Shown here one piece after another: positions 13,369 through 24,300 of a DNA stretch of 64,000 bases (position 1 is its first letter; each line of letters starts with the position of its first letter). A program made the position numbers and the translations under genes. The stretch lies in assembly GCA_964030785.1 (NCBI GenBank), contig OZ034966.1, forward strand, positions 3,973,701 through 4,037,700. Direction: 5' to 3'. The DNA is from Siderastrea siderea (Eukaryota > Cnidaria > Anthozoa > Scleractinia > Rhizangiidae). The notes below the pieces were generated by a model. That model did not search any database. It was not told where the DNA came from and saw only the letters and a program-made list of their open reading frames with translations.

Positions 13369-14200
13369 GATTAAACAAATCGGACTCCCGCTACGCGGTC
13401 GTCCGATTTTGTTAATCACTCGTATGATTACAGACCGAATTGGACTCCACTCAGTCCTATTACCATTATTAATCAGCATGTAATAGTCCCTTGTAATGAC
13501 AAATATACTTGAGAAAAGGTATAGAGTAACTGGAATGGGAATTAAAGAAATTTGCAACTAAACATCTTTAAGTTAAACTAAATCCATTTCCCAACATAAA
13601 AGTAGCAAACCTGTCTTTATCGACGACAGCTTTTCTTTCCAAATTATAAATGACGTCTTTGTGCTCCTTTTGCTGCTTTTCTAATTCCTCTTCCATCTTT
13701 GCAAACTTTGCCATCAAATCCTCCTTTTGGACACGAAATTCTTCCAAAGAAGCTAATTTTCCTCCCAAAACCATATTCTCTGAAGTTAACTGGTCCTTGA
13801 TTTCCTGCATTTCAGTTCTTAAAGTAGCTAATTGCACCTCGTATTGATCTTTTTCGCTATCTTTAGCTTGTTGCAATCCTATCAACCGATCTTGCAGATC
13901 GGCTATTTCATCCGCTCTTTGCTCTAGTTGCTTCTTCAAAAACGAAACGATTTCTTTTTTATCCGTAGTTTGTTGTTCATACTGTGATCTGTATTCCTGA
14001 TTTGCCAGTTCAAGTTCATCGCATTTTTTCTGGTAGCGAGACAACCTTTCCTCCAAGTCTCGGATCTGAATAAGAAAATACTCCTTCGATAATTCGTTTA
14101 GAACATCACTCGAAGGCGCCGCAGAGGGAGACTTTTTAGCGCTCTTCTTTCCACTCTTCCTCTTCTTGCCGCTTTTCTTTCCTTTCTTCTTTGGAGGCAT
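5624..14200 (-). CDS. BBOF1: Basal body-orientation factor 1-like coiled-coil protein
   Basis: Seven exons join in frame on the minus strand: 14200-13611, 12205-11938, 10955-10812, 8328-8191, 7632-7427, 7031-6839 and 5758-5624, all with GT-AG borders. This gives about 557 residues; human BBOF1 is 529. Residues 1-30 are Lys/Ser-rich, and a long coiled coil with many Glu, Gln and Lys runs from about 36 to 380. The phrases QMAETTKRTIREN (exon 2), LLGILNDAAKFGVGPS (exon 5) and GDLGIVPR (exon 6) are what I recognise as BBOF1/CCDC176 (DUF4515 family). Known role: basal body and axoneme protein of motile cilia and sperm flagella. The last exon is less certain. The one chosen has a strong acceptor (TTTGTTTTTTCAG) and phase 0, while a weaker phase-0 alternative is at 6737-6672. 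The introns carry several transposons. Confidence 0.8.
5932..6108. mobile_element. Fold-back MITE in the last BBOF1 intron
   Basis: The left end AATAGGCCATTTCCG and the right end CGGAAATGGCCTATT are inverse. The similarity continues for about 75 bp per arm through CCTCTTTTTCAAAG, so nearly the whole 177 bp folds on itself. It has no coding content. Confidence 0.7.
6370..6590. repeat. Imperfect minisatellite, unit about 24 bp
   Basis: Variants of ACACTTGCATACTTGCATTAGTC repeat across this stretch with substitutions and small gaps. It lies between the two candidate last exons of the BBOF1-like gene. Confidence 0.7.
8820..10337. mobile_element. hAT-like non-autonomous element with CAGGG ends
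   Basis: The termini AACAGGGCTCGAGACTAAC and GTTAGTCTCGAGCCCTGTT are perfect inverses of 19 bp. Inside both ends are subterminal runs of the word CACTAGCC in opposite orientation. CAGGG ends and short repeated subterminal words are common in hAT elements. No transposase frame is present; the interior is occupied by a minisatellite. A clear 8-bp target duplication was not found. Confidence 0.7.
9150..10140. repeat. Degenerate minisatellite, unit about 50 bp, about 19-20 copies
   Basis: The word TACGGAGAAACGT followed by a GAAGACAAGACTAAT-like phrase recurs about every 45-55 bp. Copies are diverged from each other, so the array is old. It fills the interior of the CAGGG-ended element. Confidence 0.75.
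12620..13490. repeat. Two related fold-back repeats in BBOF1 intron 1
   Basis: Two neighbouring copies share GATATGATTAATTGGTAAC, a GACTTCRTGTCGT-type phrase and CTCCACTCAGTCC. In the right copy (about 13310-13480) a long hairpin is evident: TCCAATTCGGTCTGTAATCATACTCGTGATTA reappears inverted about 70 bp later. There is no coding content. Confidence 0.6.
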
Positions 14201-15571
14201 GGCTAAAAACTAGCAAAGGAAGATCATAAATCTTAAAACATTTTACACCACGAACCTTTCAAAGCACACAAAACAATATGGCGACTATTGGAGTTGTTGT
14301 CATGGAAACGTACGGTACCAACTCACCAAGCCGCTAATTTTGTACAGCGGATAGCACAGAGAAAAGGACTCCTCGTGTAATTGGCACAATTTTTCGCATT
14401 TTTAAGGAAAATATGAACGGGAAAGATTTCTTTTTTTCCTTTTTTAGGGGACGGGGGAAGGGGCTAACCCACAGGCAATCCAGGCTCGCAAAAGGACTTC
14501 TCCACGGAAAAATGGGAGAATTTGAATGTGATTTTATCTTGAGCTTGATCAAACGTCAAAATTGCACATAAAACAGTCACTGAATTGTACCTGCCGGGTC
14601 CTGCCTTTACAACATTTTTAGCACGTTTTGTCTTCATCTAAAATGGCAACAAGAGAGAATTCAGCTTTCCAACTCAGTACAAACGATAAAACCAAATATC
14701 ACTAAAATGCTGTGGGGGTCAGCCTGGGGCCGGGTAACTGCATCATAAATCAACAACCCCTCTAGCTGGCCTTCAACAAAATTTACTGTCATGACAAATC
14801 ACTTAATTATTTTTTGAATGTCTCAGATTCCTGATCACGTAAACTGTAGAGGATGACAAATGAGAGGATCAGTTCAGGTACATTTCATACCAGTAATGGT
14901 AGTTGGATGTTCCAACCACTGAGCCACGGGCGAGGAATGGTAATGGCTATGGGTTCAACTTCTCCCAAAAGCTAAGCCTGTTTGACAAAAAATTATTTTT
15001 TGATTGAGTTATGTCGGGCTAGATGGGGGAGTACTTGGCTGTTGGTCATGGTGCAATTGGACCTCACTGCGCTCAGTTTGTCTCCCATGACCTCTAGCTA
15101 AACATTTCCCTGTCTGACCCTTACTCTCACAAATATCTTAAAAGATACCATCAGATATCAAAACATTGCCTGTTTGGTGGTCATTTCCTTTATTCTCGTA
15201 ACCTGTATGTTTGATCAAGTAGGGATATTGCAAGGAGAAATTTGATGCGTGTCACTATTGGGGCTTAAAGGGTTACGACATCTAAGTTAAATAAACCGCC
15301 TCTTTGGAAACTTGGAAACTTCTTTCAGTAAATAGGATTTTCTATTCTGTCACATTAAATAAATAGAGAATTCCAAAATATATTTTTGCAATATGTTGTC
15401 GTTTAACTTTGTTTTCAGTTTAAAAATTTTAAAACAAGTTTAATTTTTTATTTCCTTTGTCTCACATTGATTACCATATACTGGAACAAACCAAAAACAG
15501 ACTTAATCCACAACAAAATTAAGACATTGAATTAAAGTCATAATGACAGTGTAACCATTCGATGTGAAACA
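14201..15571. other. BBOF1-DNTTIP2 intergenic region
   Basis: This holds the upstream side of the BBOF1-like gene and the downstream side of DNTTIP2. I recognise no gene. Neither TATA box nor CpG-dense promoter could be singled out by eye. Confidence 0.4.
15447..15452 (-). terminator. Probable DNTTIP2 poly(A) signal
   Basis: AATAAA on the minus strand about 120 bp after the DNTTIP2 stop codon, a normal distance for a short 3' UTR. Confidence 0.5.
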
Positions 15572-18500
15572 TTAAATTCTTAATGAAGTTGGTTTTCTTT
15601 TGTTCATCTTCTTTTTGTAAAATCCCTTTTTTCCACTCTGTTTTGTAGCTTGTATTTCCAAGTATTTTTTCTTGTTGTATCTGTTAGAGAGAAAACTCAA
15701 TGTCATTGAAATATTTTCAATTAATGCATAACAAAAAATTTATGTGCAACAGATAAAAAGATGAAAGTTCCATGTCTCTCTACAAAACCTAAGGTAAACA
15801 TGATGGGGATTGGTAAGACTGTTTCCACAGCCATTTTAAGACATCACATCAAGCTTTTACAGTGATTCTAGTAAAGAAAGTTTTCCATTCATTTTGAAAA
15901 AAACACTCAAAATCAAGTTATCAACACAGTTTACAGTATTGTCGGTGCTCGAAATTACTTTAAATACGACTAGGAAGTGTTCTTGGCAGCCATTTATCAG
16001 TACAATCACGGTCCCGGTCATTCGAGAAAAAAAGGACGGACAACCCAAGAAGAATGGAGCGAAGTACTTACATTTTTCATCATGAGCAACAAAAATAATA
16101 ATGAACCAATTTGCGACAGAGAAATGTTTCCTTATTCTTTGAATAGCTCTCAACCTTCAGGTAATAAATGGAGGTGACAAAAATCTTTATAAGTCGAGTT
16201 TAATACACATATCGTACTGCCAATCAGTCCATGGCCGCCATCTTGGATCTATGCATTATAATCTTTGTGTTTTCCGATCCAAGATGGTGTTGGCTCCCAG
16301 GCTTTCCTGAAAAAGTTTTGCACTCGAGCTTGGCAATTGTGTATTCAATTTTTTGCAAAGCATCATAGGTTCGTAAATCAGGCATTTCAATAGAGGCGAG
16401 ATCATACACGTGTTTATTCTCATATCCTTTCAATTTTTGATTTTAAAAGGTCAAAAAAGGGGTAATAAAGTGAAAGTTGTTTTAGTTGCAGACCTTTCAG
16501 TACACTGTGAAACATTCATTATGAACTTATTTCAATTAACTACAGGTTACTATGAAAATGGAGTCATTTTTGTTAAGTCACAAACCATATCTGTGCTAAG
16601 TAGGATCAATTAGAATGGGCAACCAAGCAGTCATCAGGGCAACCAAATTGAGGGGTTTGGTTGCCCGGCATTTGGCATAGGGACAACCTGAAAATTTTTT
16701 TAATTTCGAGCACTGATTGTTCAGATCATAAAATAATACAGGATACTACAGCTGTATGTATAAGAATTGGTTCTACCAAAGTACATGTACATTTAATTTT
16801 TGCTTCCATCAAGTGAAAAGAAAAGAGAAGCAAAGGGCTCTCTAGATAAATTAATAAAACCTGCCAAGCAAATTTGTGTTCTCAACATACCTCCTAAATT
16901 CAGCATCTCCCAGTAGATCGTCAACCAAGTTACTCTTCCGCTGGCGTTTAGGAATACGAGATGCATAGAAGTCTGCTGATCCTTCTATCACAGTACCAAT
17001 CTAAATGAAAAAAATTATAAATATTCTCTTTTCCAGATATAATTATAACTTATTTTACAGTGCACCCTGAAGTTGTTGATACTGGTACATTTGTTAGTTA
17101 TTCTTGCAGCACAAATAAACATAACACAACATGTCTAACAGGTTAATGTTTGATTTCAGCAATGTTGTTTTGCCTGTTAAGTGTCTGCCACATATCTGGA
17201 AAAACTTAAGTTTGAACTGCATGTTTTAATGCTGCAAAGTGTCACTCAATAAAGCTGCTCGGTAATGTATGTAGATCAGACCTCAAAATATAGTAACTGC
17301 AGCTGTACACTAGCCCCCCAATAAAGGAATATATTAGTTTAGCCTTTCTGGCAGCTTACATGTATTGCTTCATCATAATTAACTTCAACATTACAGTCAA
17401 ACATGCAGTTCACTACAATGGCATTTCATAATTTGACAGTCTGTGTGCTTAACGTTTCTACTGACTGGCACAGTACACACAGCTGGCAAGAGGTGAAGTC
17501 CTGAACCAGCTATATTTAAGGACTTCAAACAAGATTGTCACATCTTTCCATGAAACTCTTGCCATTTTGCACCAAAAATAACTTTCTTGTCAAAATTTGG
17601 CCCTGATTAGGTCCATTTATCTTCAAGACATCAACTTGGCCACAATAATACCCAGGTTTTTTTTTTACAAAATAATGTAGTTTTTGACCTGACGTTGATT
17701 ATTATAACAGGATGTTTCAGAACGGAGCAGTTCAACCATACACTGGTATGACAGACTGATCTCTGCGAGTGGTCTGATTGTTTCAATCAAGTTACAGAGG
17801 TAAAATGTGGCCAATCAGATTGCCAAACATCAGACACAGGTTTAAGCTATTAAGGTAAACAAGAGCAGTACTTTCAATAAGCACCGACGACCGACGAAAA
17901 AAGTGTCGGCTATTTCATTCAGAGAAGTCGGTTACTTTTCCCCCTAAATTGAAGTAATTAAAGGAAGATTCTTTAAACTCCTTGTTGATACAGTCGGTTA
18001 CTCTACTGAAACCAGCTGCCTTCTTCAAATTTTATTGAAACCCCTGCAAGAGTAAACAAAATGGTAAAAAAAAAGTTAACATTACTGTCCAACCTACCTG
18101 GAAATATTTGGGTAATGTAGAGGAGTCGTTCTTCTTATAATGTCTTTTTCTGTCCAGGATGTTTCTCATCTTCATTATTTTCATGTCCTGTTCAATTTCT
18201 GGTGTTACTTGTGTTGCTGGCAGGTTAAACCACATTGGACCTGCTGTCTCCTCTCTGGCTTTCTGAAAAAAAGTCATACACAAGTATCATGTAACACAAA
18301 CCCTGAGCTCATTGGTTAAAATAATGTTTAACACAATAGTAAGTACATGTACTAGTCTTTTCTCACAGTGTACAATGTACAATTTATTTATGAGTAATAA
18401 AGCATACATTTTCATTTTGGTTTTCTAGTACAGTTTAATTGTGATGACTACAAAAAAAGAGAAGTTATGATAAGAGGTATTTAAGTACAGTGTAGCTAGC

Positions 18501-21062
18501 AACATTGTAGTCTTTTTGATATTTGCAAAGTTGATTTATGCATAAACAGTAGACTGGGATAACAGTGTTCAGCTCAGGTAAGTTATCAGCAATCAGTATT
18601 TTGAAGTTTTTTTCTAGGGTGGGGAACTAGATGTAACAATTCTGAATAATCAATTGAAGTTGATCCTGTGATGCATGCTAGTCAGATAAGTACTTTTAAC
18701 CACTGAGCTTCAGCTACACTGTAGGTCATTTACAAGATTTCTGCATCAAATACACCCTACATACTTCTCAGAACTGTAATGTCAAGCTAAAAGAAGATCG
18801 CACATGGTGACAAATAGCGATGTCATCCCAGACCCTAGCAGACACTGCACTACATACTTATAGAGAATGAAATAACTCAACATTAATCTTCCTGTCCTAT
18901 GTCACCCAGCAGTTAGAGAAACCAACCATTTTTACCCAGAATTTTTTCTCACTTGCCAAGCGACTAGGAGGTAAGAAAGCTAAGGTCAAGCATTGACAGT
19001 GTCTTGTTTTTTGCGCTTTTTACAGAACATAAACATTTGACTGGTTTTCAACCACGAAATAAAACTGATGTTACCTTCTTTTCCTTTCTGCGGGCATACT
19101 GTGAAACATACATGGGGGGAACAGAATGGCGCTTCTCAAAGTCACTTGTTATTACACTTCGCTTCATCAGCTGAAAGAATAAAGAGAATAACATCACAGA
19201 TCAAAACTCTCAGAGGTTTTGTTGAGGTACAGTTTGATGTGAATTCAAAGTCAACTTTGACCTTGCAAAAACCTCACCATCATGGTGGGCATCTCTCACC
19301 CTAAATTCACTATTCTTATTAAACAAACAACAAAAAAATAATGCCTCTACGGTTTATTGGGTGGGAATACCTTTCAGATTATTACGGGTAAATTACTTTA
19401 CAGACTCACTCAGCCTCGTCGTCCCTGGTGAGGCATAAGGCTGTACATAACGCCGTGAATTACTTTAACAACAAAACAATTGCTGTGCCTAGGACTAGAT
19501 TTCAGACTGGTATATCGTCAGGTCATTTTCCACACTTACATGTACTCTAACCTTTCCTTTCCTTCTGTTCAAAATCAGGTTGAAAAATAATCTCAAATGA
19601 TTCAACTCAAACTGGGTGCTCAACTGGTACAAATCTTGTAATCGCCCTAGTATGCTCTTTATATATTTAATAACTAAGGTATCAACAACACAAGTTGACT
19701 TGTGATGAACTGGTCTGAATTCAGAGCAGCATCACAAAACATCTCCCATAGTTACCGTCATTTACTATAAATCCTATCACTGGTTACACGGAACCATTGC
19801 TAAATTATGAAAATACTGTATAAGTGCTGTGTGAAACACATGAAGATTGTGTAAACTCTACCTCTTTATCATTGAAGGTAAGGTCAGCAAAGCTTCTGTT
19901 AAATGATACAGGTTTGAAGCTCTTTTTGTCAAACTTGAGATACAAATCCTGTGTATTGATGTCAACTTGAAGTTCTGATGACAGTTTTGAAGTGCTAGTT
20001 AAGTACAGGCAAAATAAAGTCAGTACTATTAAGGGAGAGGGAGATAATGATAGGTACAGAGGCAATCAGAGAGGCAATTGCAGTCATTTCTCCCAGAAGA
20101 TGATTCACCTGAGGCAATGGAGAGAGCAAGGAGTTTTTTTATTTTTTTCACAGTACACAATATTATGATTCATAGACATTCACTGTGGTATATTACAAAT
20201 TATATGCAGATATGAGTAGCTCACATCGGCAATGTCTCTTCACAGATAAAAACCCACTGGATCTTTGGAAAGCAAAGGTTCTTTAGATTTCTTTAAGAAG
20301 AAGTGATCCAAATTTTGTTGTTTTCCCATCACAATCACTTAGTTGTCTACTAGAACAAATTACACTTCTCAGACACATTTTGTATGAGCAATACTCTTAT
20401 GAACGTTTGGCTTGCTATGAGTGATAGTCTTGGATGAACAGGCTGACTGTTCACTCGCATAAAACTGGCCTCATCGGGACCTCACAGACCTAAATTAAAT
20501 GCAGGGCCACTTATCACATTACTTTGGCATCTCACTGAGTGAGAAGAGTATCTACTGTTTACCATTTTCTCCATCGCTCCAGACTAGACCATAGAAGCAA
20601 ATAATGGCCCTGCATTTTATAATCATTAACTTTAATACCCTCACAACTTGCATTGGACATGTTAGAACCCAGACTAGAAGTTTCATCTTTTAAAGCCTAC
20701 ATGTATAACTAAAATACAAGCGTGTCGAGTGAAACGATCTCCTAACTGATGACTTACTTCTTTGATTTTTTCGTGGATTCCGTTGAAAGAGTGATAATGT
20801 CCTCTTCTTTTTCTTCATCTTTTTGTGAATTCGTTAATCTTTCACTAGAGACATTATCAACATCTCCCCCCTCGTCTTCTTCATCGTCTTCGTTGTCCTC
20901 GTGGTCACTTGTCGCAGGTTGTGAAGCGGTTTTGTCCACAATGTAACTGCAGTTTTCCGATGGCAAAGCTTCTACATCATGATCTGCAATTTCTTCCTGA
21001 CTGCTTCCCTCGGTTTCCGAAAATTTCTCCTTTTTTGCCGCTAAACGCTTGCTTCGCCTCAT
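15572..21062 (-). CDS. DNTTIP2: Fcf2-domain pre-rRNA processing protein (TdT-interacting factor 2)
   Basis: Six exons join in frame on the minus strand: 21062-20758, 19994-19862, 19170-19075, 18262-18098, 17000-16891 and 15680-15572, giving about 305 residues. Residues 1-101 are low-complexity: a basic start (RRSKRLAAKK), then long Glu/Asp/Ser tracts. The Fcf2 domain lies at about 186-290: GPMWFNLPA, then DRKRHYKKND, LPKYFQIGTV, ADFYASRIPKRQRK, a DAEFRRYNKKKY stretch, and a Lys-rich end. These match the conserved core of human DNTTIP2 and yeast Fcf2, nucleolar proteins of the small-subunit processome needed for early 18S rRNA cleavages. The protein is nearer in size to yeast Fcf2 (about 217) than to human (756), because the acidic N-terminal region is short. 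It diverges from DHPS. Confidence 0.93.
15945..16713. mobile_element. GTGCTCGAAATTA terminal-inverted-repeat element
   Basis: The 13-bp end GTGCTCGAAATTA is repeated exactly inverted at 16701-16713. The 769-bp interior lacks a transposase. It includes a short inverted match around GATCCAAGATGG (about 16236-16290). It sits in the last DNTTIP2 intron. Confidence 0.6.
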
Positions 21063-21314
21063 GTTTTACAGTTTTTGTCGAATTTTTCAGTAAAGGTTCC
21101 AGCGGTTAAGCTTCACAGAGTAGACACAGCAAATCTCTTGTGCCTAGTCTCCCGCGCGGTCAAATGTTTCACCTGGTACATAACGAATGTAATGCCCTCG
21201 GCAGTTGTCGCTGACCAATTTGAGTAGAGGCTCTGACGACTGGAACATCGTGGAAGGAGAAAAACTCGTGTATGACTTCGTGTATATTTTTCCTATTTCG
21301 CCCTAAAACTTAAG
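21063..21314. promoter_or_regulatory. Divergent promoter region of DNTTIP2 and DHPS
   Basis: Only 252 bp separate the two start codons, which point away from each other. The stretch must hold both 5' UTRs and both promoters. No TATA box is obvious, as is common for housekeeping genes. That the two genes are co-regulated is inference. Confidence 0.6.
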
Positions 21315-24300
21315 ATGTCTGAAGTCCCCCAGTTAGTTAAGGATGCGGTTCTTGCTACTAGTGAACCAATGCCTGTAGGAGCGGAGGAAGTAAGAGGTTA
21401 TGATTTCAGCAGCGGTGTAGATTATCGTGCATTGCTTGAGTCGTACAGGACTGCAGGATTTCAGGCCACAAACTTTGGAAAAGCTGTGGACGAAATAAAC
21501 AAAATGGTAAGAACTGAAGTGGGGTGCCATCGAGGTTAGACTGTTTTTTCTTATGTTAATTCAGAGTGAACAGCGATCCAGTTAATTAATCAAAATGCCT
21601 CATTTTATTCAGCCATACAAAATGTGTGGTTCCAGAAAATATCCTTACGGTAACCGGTCGTTTCGCCAACGAGTCGTTTCGCTAACGTCCAGTTCGCTAA
21701 CGTCTTAAGTCGTTTCGCTAACTTATTAGGTCAGTTCGCTGTTGTTCGGAAATACTTTCTACAAACCTTGTAATGCACCTGTCAATGTTAAGCCCCAGGG
21801 GAGGGGGGCTGGGCACACCCAGGGGGATTTGACATTTTACCCTTTTCCCATGTCAAATTCCTTACCCAGGGGACAATGGCTGGTGTCAAATACCCCTTCC
21901 CTGGAGATACATTTTGAGGGAGTACATTTATTATCATAAACCAGATCTTTTTGGGATGTAGATGAACTTTGTTTTGAGATATACAATAACCTTAGCTGTA
22001 ATAATTTCCTGTTACATCAAATCTTCTACCACACAGAGGGGGCATTTCCAGTCCAAGTCATCAGATGGCATGTTGAATCCCACACAGAACTGGTGGTGTC
22101 ATGCTTTGCACTTCTTACACCTTATCCAGTGGATCTCTGGTGCAGCATCTCGCACTGGTGGATCTACTGCAAGGCATGTCATGCAAACCTCTTCCTCTGA
22201 AACCATCTGTGTTTGTCATTTGGCCTTCTTTCCTCTAGTCTTTTTCTGAGTTTCTGCCTCTTTCCTAGTGCCTTTCCGCCGGTTATCTTGAACCCCTCTT
22301 AAGTGTTGAAACCACATTTTGACCTATGCCAAGTGCTCTTCAGGCTTGTTTCTCTCTTTAGGACCATGATGGCACTAACATGTAAATGAAAACTGTCACA
22401 TAAAAATTGCTTGTGTTCATGATGCTTTGTTCCCCTTCAATCACATTGGTACAAATTTTTTGAGCAATAATTTGTCTCTAAAATCTAAATAATTTTGGCA
22501 CAAACAGCTTTATTAGAGCTCTATTAGACTGGCAGTTCAATAGAATTAACGTTCTTAAAAAATTGAGATGAAGCAATTGAAGTCTGAACTTGTACATCAT
22601 GGAACAGCACTGTTGTGATTTTACCATTGATCAGTGAAGACTTCCGTCCTAAAATGCTGTTCTATAATGATCAGAACTGACAGTTCAACACCAGCTTCCA
22701 TTTTCCTGCCAAAATTCCTATAGCTACCCGTGAGTGAAAGAAGGCGGACTTTTGGATCGTACACTTGTAATATCAATAACAAAACGAATGTGAAAGACTA
22801 CAATAAGCAATGAAATAGCATATTCTGGTATGTATCATATTGCATTACAGTTTATATGGTATAAATCAGCTTATTTTACCATATAAAACAGCTGAGTAAG
22901 TATCCATGGTGGACTTTTGGAAAAAACACAACTCAAACAACCAACTTGAACTCAAACATCTCACCTCCTTGAACAAATTCCTCGAAGCCTGTTGCAGTAA
23001 CCGCTTTTCTTTTTCTTCTACTGATGTCCCATGCCTTGTAAAGAGGTGCTCTATAAATTCGCGGTTCAACAACTGCAATTAGGGAAAGTACGTTTTTTCT
23101 TGGAGGGGGGGAGGGCTGGGGCCTCAGAGGGGAGGGTCATCAGTGAAAATGAGCACCAAAAGGGGAGGGCCATACCTCATGTGAGCTATTCAAGGGAGGG
23201 TCACACATCTTTTCCAGAATTTTTTAATGAGAATTTTTGTGATGTTGCTTTCCATTTTTCTTACAGATTAAGTTTTTCTTTTCACCTACTTTGATTTAAT
23301 TTGATGTTTTATTATAGGTACTAGGTTACATTTCTACATGTATATTATGCCATGGCACACAGTTTTTCTTGGAGGACTTGTGTCCTTTTCCGTCCGTATC
23401 GAGAAGTACTTGACTCGGGTATCATTTCTTCAGCTTCTTGCTGTTGGCTATCCGCTGCCTGATCTCCTGAGTCGTGTAGTTCTGAATAGTTACTAGTAGA
23501 TCCAATAATGCACTCTACCTTGTCAGAAATGTAGAAAATATTTGTTTTTGAGAGGCAGATTTCGCATGCTAAACAAATAAACCTTTCTGTTAAAATAACC
23601 AACAACAATGCCGGCTAGTCGGAGAAAGAAGCTTGTGCATTTTTCCTTAGATATTTTATGTTCAAAACTTTTATGATACCCCAAATACTTCCATATTCAA
23701 ACTTCAGCTTTAAAACGTAAATATCCCACAATGATTGTTCGCATTTTCCTTGTTTCAGCGCGCACACATTCAATATCGAGATATTTTCACATTCAAACAC
23801 TTTGCGTTCACAAGCGAAACGTTCTGAGGTTTCTACAGCATGGAACATACCATGTAGTAGTGAGGGGAGGGTCGCACATTTTGTCAGTCACCTAAAGGTG
23901 GGGGCTCAGGAGGTTTTTTATTAAAATGCAAGGGAGGGTCAACCCCTTTTTTGGGAAAAAAATACCAAAATTCCCCAGCCCTCCCTCCCCCAAGAAAAAA
24001 CGTACCTTCCCTTACCGAATCTGCCGAATCAGTCTTGACACCAAGGTCTTCTGGGTAATTTTAATGGCGGCTCAAGGGTAGGTTCCAGGTTCCTGCTCTG
24101 CCTTGTCAAATTCCCCCACCCCCGGGTGCTTCTTTTATGTCAAATTTCTTACTATTCCCCACCCTCAGGAGAGGAAAAGTTGTCAAATCCCCTGGGTATG
24201 CCCGGCCCCCCTCCCCTGGAGCTTAACATTGACAGGTGCATGAGAAACAGTTGACTAAAAGTTATTTTACGTACCGTATTTACTTGATTAAACGCCGCGG

